Made by a program: the position numbers and the translations under genes. Shown piece by piece: positions 25,192 to 32,164 of a DNA stretch of 40,518 nucleotides (its first letter is position 1; every line of letters begins with the position of its first letter). The stretch comes from Chitinophagales bacterium (GTDB taxonomy: Bacteria; Bacteroidota; Bacteroidia; Chitinophagales; UBA2359): the NCBI GenBank assembly GCA_020631035.1, contig JAHDIA010000003.1, forward strand, positions 1 to 40,518, in the 5' to 3' direction. The notes under the pieces are model-generated. The model searched no databases. It was given only the letters and a program-made list of their open reading frames with translations, and had not been told where the DNA came from.

Positions 25192-25357
25192 ATTGGACTG
25201 ACTGAAACTGCCGACTTGTCAAGAATTTTTTTGTCTGCTCCCCTACTCTATTTTTTCAAAAATTTTCTTTACAAGGAAAAGGCTTTTTCAGTAATGGGTT
25301 TACAGTTTTATTCGCAAGCCATTTTCAAATTGCTTACATCAAGTAATCAAACATCTG

Positions 25358-25597
25358 ATGTTGGCAGATGATGTGATAAGACAGGTTGGTAATGCTCAAT
25401 ACTTAAATGAAGAAGATGCTGGACTAATGCCAACTGATATGATCTGGAACAGGTCAGGTGTTTGGTATGCTTGTGTGTTTTTCAGAGTGGGAGCAGCTTT
25501 TCAGACCACAAAAGACGAACTTGCTTTGAGCCTTCAATATTTATTCAATCAAAAAACAACCATACAGCAAAAGCTATATTTACTGTACAAAATGTAA
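25358..25597 (+). CDS. Doubtful small ORF (79 aa)
   Basis: The frame from ATG 25358 has a protein-like first part (LADDVIRQVGNAQYLNEEDA, TDMIWNRSGVWYACVFFRVG). Its last ten codons run into the 9-bp repeat array, which is not expected of a conserved gene. It may be a decayed gene or chance. I see no other gene between the DUF2958 promoter and the repeats (25192-25562). Confidence 0.25.
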   Translation: MLADDVIRQVGNAQYLNEEDAGLMPTDMIWNRSGVWYACVFFRVGAAFQTTKDELALSLQYLFNQKTTIQQKLYLLYKM

Positions 25598-25787
25598 AAA
25601 CAGCAAATAATGTATAAGCAGTTTTAACAGAAAAAGCTACAAAAAATGTAAAAACTATATTTACAGTAAATGCTAACTTTGTATTAAAAACATTATTTGC
25701 TGTAAAAGTAATAAATAATATATATACAGCTATTGCATTAAAAACAGTTTTTGCTATATTTGCTGTAAATAATGTAAAAACAGCTTA
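25563..25787. repeat. 9-bp repeat cluster B (25 contiguous units) upstream of parA
   Basis: The 225 bases split into 25 consecutive 9-mers without slippage, for example TACAGCAAA, AACAGCAAA, TACAGTAAA and TGCTGTAAA. The array ends on the first base of the parA ATG, so it must contain the parA promoter. This suggests a combined centromere and operator, as for repeat-binding RHH proteins such as omega of pSM19035 (7-bp repeats). Confidence 0.85.
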
Positions 25788-26461
25788 TGGCAGCAAAAGT
25801 AATATCTGTGGCAAACATCAAGGGGGGAGTTTCCAAGACTTCTACTGGAATCTTTTTAGCTACGGCATTAGCCCACGATGACAGAAAAGTATTGTACTTG
25901 GATTGTGACAGTCAAGAAAGTGCAACCGAGTTTAGGACATTTGAAAAACAAACTGATTATGCCGAGACCCCCGAACCTTACAGAATCAGAAAGACAGACC
26001 CAACATTTTTATACGACTTGATTGAGGATATGAAAGCCAATCACGATGTAATATTTGTTGATCTTCCCCGACTGACGCACGGCAAAGAGGACAAAACCAT
26101 TGCAATGATCTTGGCTTTATGTGATTACATCTTGATTCCCATTAAGTCGGGTGAACTCGACAATATGAGTACAGCACGATTTGTTGAGATCATCAAAAAG
26201 ATTGCAGACCACAAAAAAGAGAGGGGGATTGATTACCTCTACGCTGGATTTGGCAGTATGACAGGCAAGCGACCCAGCGATGACAAGGCAGCAAAGGAAT
26301 TTATGGAGACATTGGAAATTCCAATCTTGGAAAATGATATGAAGGACTTAAAAGAGTTCTCACGTTCCTATACCTTTGAGAGCTTGTTAAATATAGGGAA
26401 AGCAGAAAAACAACGCTTTGAACCCTTTTACAAAGAAGTAGTAACCTTTTTTAATCTTTAA
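25787..26461 (+). CDS. parA: ParA-type partition ATPase
   Basis: The 224-residue protein has the deviant Walker A KGGVSKTS (residues 12-19), a Walker A' region (VLYLDCDSQES) and a Walker B (VIFVDLPRL). The absence of an N-terminal helix-turn-helix and the short length place it with small type Ib ParA proteins. These work with small RHH partners and do not regulate their own genes. It starts exactly at the end of a 225-bp array of 9-bp repeats and is followed after four bases by its likely partner. Confidence 0.92.
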   Translation: MAAKVISVANIKGGVSKTSTGIFLATALAHDDRKVLYLDCDSQESATEFRTFEKQTDYAETPEPYRIRKTDPTFLYDLIEDMKANHDVIFVDLPRLTHGKEDKTIAMILALCDYILIPIKSGELDNMSTARFVEIIKKIADHKKERGIDYLYAGFGSMTGKRPSDDKAAKEFMETLEIPILENDMKDLKEFSRSYTFESLLNIGKAEKQRFEPFYKEVVTFFNL

Positions 26462-26465
26462 CAAT

Positions 26466-26732
26466 ATGGCAAAACAAAGAACACGCTTTACAGGCAATAA
26501 ATTAGATAAAAAGGAGGCAGAAGCCTTAGCAGAAGATATACTCGGCACAGAAAAAGAGCCTTCAAAAGAGAAGCCAAAGAAAACCAAGAAAAAACAGGCA
26601 GAGACAGCAAAAAGCAAAAAGAAGTTTCTGTATGTGAGTGAGGAAATACACAAGATGGCAAAACAAAAGGCGATTATGAATGATTTTAAAACGCTTCAAT
26701 CATACATCGAACACTTGATAGAAAAAGGCTGA
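26466..26732 (+). CDS. ParB/ParG-like centromere-binding protein (ribbon-helix-helix)
   Basis: The 88-residue protein has a basic, probably unfolded N-terminal arm (about residues 1-50, KEKPKKTKKKQAETAK) that in such proteins stimulates the ParA ATPase. A C-terminal ribbon-helix-helix follows: strand KFLYVS, helix EEIHKMAKQKAIMN and helix TLQSYIEHLIEK. It should bind the 9-bp repeats that lie before parA and immediately after its own stop codon. Its gene is four bases downstream of parA. The RHH call is from pattern only. Confidence 0.75.
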   Translation: MAKQRTRFTGNKLDKKEAEALAEDILGTEKEPSKEKPKKTKKKQAETAKSKKKFLYVSEEIHKMAKQKAIMNDFKTLQSYIEHLIEKG

Positions 26733-26804
26733 TACAGTTTTTACAGCATATACTATATTTACAGTAAAAACAGCAAATACATTTTTTACAGTATTTACAG
26801 CAAA
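26733..26804. repeat. 9-bp repeat cluster C (8 contiguous units)
   Basis: The array starts on the base after the TGA of the RHH gene and contains TACAGTTTT, TACAGCATA, TACTATATT, TACAGTAAA, AACAGCAAA, TACATTTTT, TACAGTATT and TACAGCAAA. It is the most regular of the four clusters and a good parS candidate. Confidence 0.85.
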
Positions 26805-27177
26805 GTGTCAGACTTGATTAAAAAGCGAAAATCAAAACAAGCTCATAAAACGCCCTTAAAACGCTTCAAATTTTTCAGACGATAAGCATAGGCTTTTTCT
26901 AAAAAGTGCGCTTAAATCGAAAATATGGGGCTTCTACGGCTGTATTTTTCTATACAATCCAAGTGATGAATCCAAAAGGGGTTCAAATATCTTAAATTTG
27001 TGTATTGGTATTGGCTGTAAAAATACTTTGGTAAATGTCTATTGGCAAAAGCCATATTGCGATACTTTGCAATGGGTTTTGTCAGTTGTCCTTTGGCTTT
27101 TGTGTGGTGGACTTGTACAAAAAGGCTTACCAAATCAATGAAATGATAAGCCTGTAATGGTTCTTCTGTGTTCTTGG
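26805..27177. other. Intergenic stretch with a possible gene remnant
   Basis: On the minus strand an open frame runs from about 27200 to 26912 with protein-like content (EEPLQAYHFIDLVSLFVQVH, TKPIAKYRNMAFANRHLP). It lacks an ATG before its middle and begins inside the end of the ArdC gene in another frame. It may be a decayed gene. Otherwise I see nothing here. Confidence 0.3.
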
Positions 27178-28137
27178 TTATGCTACAACCGATGTGCGCT
27201 CCATAATGTAGTCAGCAGCCTTTTGAGCTTGTTTGAAAGCAGAAAAAATGTAACGAGGGTTTTCCTCCAATGCTTTGAGCCAGCCTTTGAGATAAGCTGC
27301 GGAGTTGGTGATGGTTTTCTCATAGCCCAATTCAGCACAAATGAAAGCAGCCCCCAATTCAGCATACAGCTCTTCTCTTGCATAACTCTTTGAGCCAAAT
27401 CTTCCAGTCTGTTTGCGGTTCAATCGGCTTGGGTGTCCTGTCCAATGGCAGAGTTCGTGTAAAGCAGTTGAGTAAAACTCGTCCATTCCAGCAGTAAATT
27501 GTTCACGCAAAGGCAAGGTGATGGAATCAGAAGTAGGGGTATAAAAAGCCCTATTACAAGATTTTATCTCAATTTTTGCTCCTGAATCATTGAGTACTTG
27601 CTCTGCTCTTTGGTGTTGTTCTACTTGTGGCAATGGTTCTCTTTCCTCATACTTGTACCATTCTTCGGGCAAGCCTTCTGTTTGAAAAACATTGAATACT
27701 CTGTAACGTTTGAGCATTGGAATAAACTGAATATCCTTTGCGTTGATCTCTGCCTCACTCATTGTTTTCACTTCATCACTGGTGTAATACTTGCGGTTTT
27801 TATCCACGATGAGCGGCTTGAAAAAGTAAATTGGGCTTGATTTTTCTCCACGTTTCACATTTCCCCCTTGTTCCTTTGCCTGTTTGAATGTCAGCCAAGC
27901 ATTTTTGGGATAGTTTTTCATATCACCAAAGAAGCTAAGAAGCACTTTGTTGATGCCAGTATAAGGCTTGTCAGTTGTGATGTTTCGGCAGGGTAAGCCA
28001 TCAGTTGCCAATGAGATCCACGGTTTTACATAATTCAGTTTTTGATGTGTTTCCAGTAATTCAATGATGTTCTTGGCGACTTCTAAGTACAATTCATTTT
28101 GCACTTCTTTGGCTGTTTTCCTCTTTTTGGTAGCCAT
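27178..28137 (-). CDS. ardC: ArdC-like antirestriction protein with zincin metallopeptidase domain
   Basis: From ATG 28135-28137 the protein has 319 residues. The N-terminal ArdC domain begins TAKEVQNELYLEVAKNIIELL and continues with PWISLATDG and NITTDKPYTGINKVLLSF. The C-terminal metallopeptidase part has HELCHWTGH (HExxH plus a third His), followed by YAREELYAELGAAFIC. ArdC proteins bind single-stranded DNA and protect entering plasmids from restriction. An in-frame ATG at 28293 would add 52 plausible residues (MTFTDHLTTAKISVKAKKK) and cannot be excluded; frames further upstream look fortuitous. Confidence 0.85.
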   Translation of the reverse strand: MATKKRKTAKEVQNELYLEVAKNIIELLETHQKLNYVKPWISLATDGLPCRNITTDKPYTGINKVLLSFFGDMKNYPKNAWLTFKQAKEQGGNVKRGEKSSPIYFFKPLIVDKNRKYYTSDEVKTMSEAEINAKDIQFIPMLKRYRVFNVFQTEGLPEEWYKYEEREPLPQVEQHQRAEQVLNDSGAKIEIKSCNRAFYTPTSDSITLPLREQFTAGMDEFYSTALHELCHWTGHPSRLNRKQTGRFGSKSYAREELYAELGAAFICAELGYEKTITNSAAYLKGWLKALEENPRYIFSAFKQAQKAADYIMERTSVVA

Positions 28138-28459
28138 AAAATTATTCGGGTTTGTGTGTTCAGCATCGGTTAATAAGTCAAAGAATCCAGAAGCAGAACA
28201 CAGATTAAAAAATGTTTTTAGGTTCGGTGTTCCGTCCTTCTTTTTTGCTTTTACTGAAATCTTGGCAGTTGTCAAGTGGTCGGTGAATGTCATTGGAAAA
28301 GGGATTAGAGAATGAAAGGGCAGGGAGTTGTGCCTTGCCCTTGTAATTGTTGGATTGGGCAAAAACGGCTGCGGTCAAACGAAGTGAAGGAGGAATTGGA
28401 GAGGAGCGACAAGCATTCCTTGACCGAGTAAAGCCATTTTTGCGTATTGAGAAAAAAGA

Positions 28460-28489
28460 TTGACAAGCGAAGAAAAAAGGGTATCTTTG
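28460..28489 (+). promoter_or_regulatory. Promoter of the candidate small RNA near the origin
   Basis: TTG (28460-28462) is separated by 19 bases from TATCTTTG (28482-28489), an exact TAnnTTTG box. The predicted start near 28494 is the first base of the RNA's outer stem. Confidence 0.6.
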
Positions 28490-28493
28490 GAGT

Positions 28494-28607
28494 ACAACTG
28501 TGAAGCGGAAACAGGCTCTGCTGAGGAGCAACCTGCGAGGAATAACAGTTGTCGAGGGAGATAATCTCTGAGAGCCGTTTCAGTTGATGGAGCGGTTTTT
28601 CTTTTAC
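28494..28607 (+). ncRNA. Candidate structured small RNA upstream of the origin
   Basis: The outer stem is ACAACTG (28494-28500) with CAGTTGT (28546-28552). Inside, CAGG (28512-28515) pairs with CCTG (28532-28535), and TGCT (28519-28522) with AGCA (28527-28530). A later CAGTTG (28581-28586) could replace the 3' half of the outer stem. A weak terminator follows: CCGTT (28576-28580) with AGCGG (28591-28595) and a T-run. No gene follows until rep, 520 bases downstream, which has its own promoter. A role in copy-number control is possible but not shown. Confidence 0.5.
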
Positions 28608-28749
28608 CCAAACACTTTGAATTACAAAGTTGCGCAAGAATCAAAAACAGGACAAGCCACATCTTCCTCTGGCTTATGCCTTCCAAAACCTAAAGACAAA
28701 AATTCAAATCATAAAACAAGAGCGAAGCGAAAAATTAAATCTCAAAAAA

Positions 28750-28797
28750 AACAACAACAAAACTGAATTTTCAATTCAGTCTCCTTTTGTTGTTGTT
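28750..28797. terminator. Long hairpin (bidirectional terminator or origin-linked structure)
   Basis: Outer arms AACAACAACAAAA (28750-28762) and TTTTGTTGTTGTT (28785-28797) enclose an inner stem CTGAATT/AATTCAG with a TTC-type loop (28763-28779). A-rich and T-rich ends make it a possible terminator for both strands. It lies 72 bases before the iterons, so an origin function such as a single-strand initiation site is also possible. Confidence 0.55.
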
Positions 28798-28868
28798 ACA
28801 TATTTAATATTACATATTAAGTATTAAGGTGCTTAAAAGCCTTATAAATAAAGGGTTTTGCCTTCTCT

Positions 28869-29090
28869 AAGGCGAGTAAATGTTACTCTAAGGCGAGTAA
28901 ATGTTACTTTAAGGCGAGTAAATGTTACTCTAAGGCGAGTAAATGTTACTCTAAGGCGAGTAAATGTTACCATTAAGGCGAGTAAATGTTACTAAGGCGA
29001 GTAAATGTTACCATTAAGGCGAGTAAATGTTACCACGTTTTTTAATGAAAAAAATAATTAAGGCGAGTAAATATTACCATTAAGGCGAGT
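28869..29090 (+). repeat. Replication iterons (nine full copies and one half copy)
   Basis: AAGGCGAGTAAATGTTAC occurs at 28869, 28890, 28911, 28932, 28953, 28975, 28994 and 29016, with a 21-base period at first and then 22, 19 and 22. A ninth copy with one change (AAATATTAC) is at 29060. A half copy (29082-29090) overlaps the rep -33 region, which suggests that Rep controls its own gene. A 26-base AT-rich stretch (29034-29059) between copies 8 and 9 may be the melting region. Confidence 0.92.
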
Positions 29091-29120
29091 TGAAAAATTG
29101 ACATACTCTCCTTATTTTTG
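29089..29120 (+). promoter_or_regulatory. rep promoter
   Basis: GTTG (29089-29092) and TATTTTTG (29113-29120) are 20 bases apart. The half iteron overlaps the -33 part. Only seven bases separate the -7 box from the ATG at 29128, so the leader would be about three bases. Confidence 0.6.
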
Positions 29121-29127
29121 TAGTATT

Positions 29128-30540
29128 ATGATAGATTATAGCAAAATGACAAAAGAGGAGAGGCAGTTGGTAACAGTCCATTTGGCAAATAAAGTTATAG
29201 AAGGTTCAAGGCATATTAATATTTTGTCAGAGTTGTTTCTGTATTTTGTGATGGGAGAAATAGATTCAGATGCACGTTATCCATATCGCATTGTTACAAC
29301 TCGAAAAAAGTATGCTAAATTTCGAGGTCTGCCCAATGGTAAATTTAAATTTATTCGAAAACAGATAGATAGGATAATTGAGGATTTAAACGCAAATCCG
29401 CTTAAAGCCTATGACGATGAAGCAGAGGAATATGATGTACTTAATTGGGTTACTTCGATAAATTTGAGGAAAGATAAAATATATGTAAACTTAACACCAG
29501 AGGTAGGAGCGTTTCTGCTCTATAAAAAAGGGCAATCATTTACAAAGGTTTTACAAGATATAAGTGGATTTAAGAGTACAGGAACAGTTGCTATTAAAGA
29601 GATGATAGAAATTGACTTGTATAATAAATGGAAAAAATTAAAAATAGACCCTGAAAAAAAATTACCATACATAGATAAAGAAATTAGTGATATAAAATTT
29701 AAAGCGGGTATAGAAAGTAGTTATAAAAATTTAAGTGACTTTAAACGTTTTTTCTTGGATAGAGCTTGTAATGAGCTAAAAGACTTAAACTTTCCTATTC
29801 AATTTGAATATGATATGCTTAGTGAAGATGGGGAAATTTTAGAAACTGGGCGTAGAGGAGCAACACAAGTACGGTTTTACATTATAGATAAGCGAGAGGA
29901 AATGTTAGAAAAATGGGAGACAGATAAAGAACAACAAACAACTGTTGATGAAGTAATAGACGCAGCCAAACAAGAACACCAACAAAACTATAAAAAACAG
30001 TATCAATATTTAACAGGGTGGGGGATAGGTGAAGAAAAAGTTTATGACTTGATTGAAGAAAAAGGCATTGAAAAAATCCAACAAGCAATAGATGTGGTTC
30101 AAAGTACCCCAAATGTGAAAAATCCATCAGGCTTATTCTTAAAAGCATTACAGGGAGACTGGCAGACAGCACAACAAAAAGACCAAGAGAAAAAGCGGGA
30201 AGCTCGACAAAAAAACAAGGCACGAGTTGAGGCAGAAAAGCAAAAAGAAGCAGCAGAGAAGGCACGAAAAAGAGCTTATTATGAAGAACGCAAAGCCATT
30301 TGTGACAAATTGCTCACAGAGGAAAAAGGCTTAGAGTATTTTTATGAAAAAGCCAAAAACTATATAACAAGAACATTTTTACATTTCCATTTAGATAAAA
30401 CACCAGAACAAGTTTATCACAATGGGGGTATGACACTTGCTCAAATGATTTATGCCATAGAACAAGAATACCCTCAAAGTTTTGAGGAACTTCACGCCAA
30501 GTGTCCTGATTTAGTGGTACACTTTGAATTGGTGGAGTGA
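29128..30540 (+). CDS. rep: Rep_3-family replication initiator
   Basis: The 470-residue protein (ATG 29128, seven bases after the promoter box; an upstream TTG lies before that box) has the two winged-helix layout of Rep_3 initiators: HINILSELFLYFVM and FVKYRGLPNGKF-like sequence in the first, and LSDFKRFFLDRACNELKDLNFPIQFEY in the second, the usual DNA-contact region. The C-terminal 170 residues add a long charged helix (EKKREARQKNKARVEAEKQK) not needed for the core. It should bind the iterons on both sides of the gene and recruit host helicase. The N-terminal motif is read from FRGLPNGKFKFIRKQIDRI. Confidence 0.9.
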   Translation: MIDYSKMTKEERQLVTVHLANKVIEGSRHINILSELFLYFVMGEIDSDARYPYRIVTTRKKYAKFRGLPNGKFKFIRKQIDRIIEDLNANPLKAYDDEAEEYDVLNWVTSINLRKDKIYVNLTPEVGAFLLYKKGQSFTKVLQDISGFKSTGTVAIKEMIEIDLYNKWKKLKIDPEKKLPYIDKEISDIKFKAGIESSYKNLSDFKRFFLDRACNELKDLNFPIQFEYDMLSEDGEILETGRRGATQVRFYIIDKREEMLEKWETDKEQQTTVDEVIDAAKQEHQQNYKKQYQYLTGWGIGEEKVYDLIEEKGIEKIQQAIDVVQSTPNVKNPSGLFLKALQGDWQTAQQKDQEKKREARQKNKARVEAEKQKEAAEKARKRAYYEERKAICDKLLTEEKGLEYFYEKAKNYITRTFLHFHLDKTPEQVYHNGGMTLAQMIYAIEQEYPQSFEELHAKCPDLVVHFELVE

Positions 30541-30564
30541 TCTTACTTGAAAATAAGTTACATT

Positions 30565-30757
30565 AAGGCGAGTAAATGTTACCAATTAAGGAGGGAGTCA
30601 TTGACCGCTACCTAAAATCATAGGAAAATAAGGCGGGAATCAATCACCAATAAGGCGGGAATCATTGACCACTATCCAAATCACGGGTTTTCTAAACAAA
30701 CAATCACAGGAAAATAAGGCGGGAATCGTTCACCGAGTAAGGCGAGTAAATATTACC
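30565..30757 (+). repeat. Second iteron cluster with two sequence types
   Basis: Two units are of the origin type (AAGGCGAGTAAATGTTACC at 30565, and AAATATTACC at 30739). Four lie between them with a different core: AAGGAGGGAGTCATTGACC (30588), AAGGCGGGAATCAATCACC (30630), AAGGCGGGAATCATTGACC (30652) and AAGGCGGGAATCGTTCACC (30716). All share AAGG at the start and ACC at the end. Such clusters after rep often limit copy number. Confidence 0.85.
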
Positions 30758-30862
30758 GTTGGGCAAAGTATGTGCTTTGCATCGTGAATTGATGTTGGTT
30801 CTGATAAAGGGTAGGGAATAGGTTTTTTTAAGGCATAGTGCGAGAAAGATGATCTCCTTTGA

Positions 30863-30925
30863 TATAGTATTTGCTGTAAAAACTGTTTTTACTGTATAAA
30901 CATTAAATGCTGTAAATAATGTATT
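30863..30925. repeat. 9-bp repeat cluster D (7 contiguous units)
   Basis: The units are TATAGTATT, TGCTGTAAA, AACTGTTTT, TACTGTATA, AACATTAAA, TGCTGTAAA and TAATGTATT. They lie 322 bases after rep and 105 bases after the last iteron. The unit TGCTGTAAA is identical to units 16 and 23 of the parA array. Confidence 0.8.
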
Positions 30926-30940
30926 TTTCAGAATCAAAAA

Positions 30941-31177
30941 CTATAAAGATAAAAGCTCTTTGATTTCTTCTGTTTTATAAAGTAGCAAGCTATCTATTTG
31001 ATACAAAATTTCTAGGGTGTAATTGTCTAGCTCTTTTTGCCAATCAGGGCGATTGGGTGTTTCAGATACTCTTTCTGATTCTTGGTTGATTTTTTGCTCC
31101 AATGATAGTTTGAGTTCGTGCAAAAAATCAAGGGTTTGATGGGCTGGATTGTTGGCAGAGTGGGGGAGTGGGTACAT
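30941..31177 (-). CDS. Unknown small helical protein (78 aa)
   Basis: The protein is helical and charged (HELKLSLEQKINQESERV, WQKELDNYTLEILYQIDSLL), with no signal or membrane segment. It reads toward the 9-bp repeat cluster D. I do not recognise it. The regular heptad-like pattern and good start support a real gene. Confidence 0.5.
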   Translation of the reverse strand: MYPLPHSANNPAHQTLDFLHELKLSLEQKINQESERVSETPNRPDWQKELDNYTLEILYQIDSLLLYKTEEIKELLSL

Positions 31178-31230
31178 AGGAGAATTGTATTCTTATGTTT
31201 TGACTGTGCAAGATAGTTCAAACAAAAAAA

Positions 31231-31258
31231 GGTGATAAGCTCCGAAGAACTTACCACC
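31231..31258 (-). terminator. Terminator of the 31282-31566 gene
   Basis: GGTG and TAAG pair with CTTA and CACC with single mismatches between the two parts of the stem. On the minus strand it is followed by seven T. It is 24 bases after the stop codon. Confidence 0.7.
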
Positions 31259-31281
31259 AATTGAGTTTTATGAGTCTTGTC

Positions 31282-31566
31282 TTATTCTTTGAAGTAAGAA
31301 GATAAGTAGATAAACTTGCCAATAGGGTATAAAGCTGTCTCTTGGACAATAGAAGGTATGTCAGTTGGCTTATAGTAATTTTGTAAATGAGCTTTGTAGT
31401 TTTCTATGACTTCTTGGATTGTGTTGCCTTCTGGAAATCCTAAAACAACAATCTCCTCGTTTTCGATGATGTTGTCTGCGCCGAGTTGAATTTGAGTAAA
31501 AGACGCTCCAAGAAATAAAGCGATGTATTTCTGCTTTTTGCTGTTGCCGAATGGAATTTTTGCCAT
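31282..31566 (-). CDS. Unknown 94-aa protein
   Basis: The protein begins MAKIPFGNSKKQKYIALFLG and continues with a mixed alpha-beta pattern (NEEIVVLGFPEGNTIQEVIE). No motif is recognised. It has its own terminator and a clear ATG at 31564-31566. It lies between the replication region and the type III restriction-modification genes. Confidence 0.6.
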   Translation of the reverse strand: MAKIPFGNSKKQKYIALFLGASFTQIQLGADNIIENEEIVVLGFPEGNTIQEVIENYKAHLQNYYKPTDIPSIVQETALYPIGKFIYLSSYFKE

Positions 31567-32164
31567 TTGAAAAAAATTAAAAATAAAGTAAGAAGTTTCG
31601 ACCTATGGCTACTGCCACAACTTCAAAAGCGGTCAGAACAATCGGCGTACAAATCATCAAAGCAGTTTTTTCCCATTTTCAAATGATGAAAAATAAAAAA
31701 CTGTGGGAGGAATTTAGCTCGTAAAGGGTTTTGGGGTGCTGCATCGAGATAAAGCAAATCCTTGATGATTTGGCTTACTGTTTGAGCCGATTGTTATACT
31801 GTGAGAGCGTTGATGTGTAGTGATATACTTGAATTCGCCAATTTATATGAATGCTATCAAAGTTAAAGGTTTCTTGCTCGATCTTCAAAAAATATGTCTG
31901 ACTTATAGTATTGCCGATGTAATTGTCATTTTTGTTTTTTGAATTGCGGGGGGGATAGGGCGAAAGATACCCGTGCTGGCACGACTGAACACAGCAGAGA
32001 TACCAGACTGAACCTTGCAGAAGTGGGACGAGTTGCCCCAAAAGAAACTACTACAACCAGACAAACTATTGCAATGGTGGTTTTTAAAAATCCTCTCAAT
32101 AAAACGATCATTAAGTTTAGTATCTTCGCTTTTCATTTTCAAGATATTATCTATACTATAATCA
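31567..32164. other. Long intergenic stretch with a GC-richer repeated block
   Basis: No gene is supported. At 31945-32075 a GC-richer block contains the small hairpin CGTGCTGGCACG, two copies of GACTGAAC 24 bases apart, and a run encoding VPKETTTTRQ-like peptides. I recall similar blocks in other Bacteroidota genomes but cannot name it. The mod promoter should lie in the AT-rich final 50 bases. Confidence 0.35.

Noticed and set aside
28205..28827. Several overlapping open frames between ArdC and the iterons
   Set aside because: They are low-complexity, overlap on both strands, and coincide with the candidate small RNA and the long hairpin.
28869..29090. Regular 18-bp repeats at first sight like a CRISPR array
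   Set aside because: The gaps are only 1-4 bases (one of 26), no cas genes are present, and the array lies directly before a Rep_3 initiator with a half unit in its promoter. They are iterons.
30704..30937. 77-codon open frame on the minus strand
   Set aside because: It is made of 9-bp repeat cluster D and part of the iterons and has no other support.
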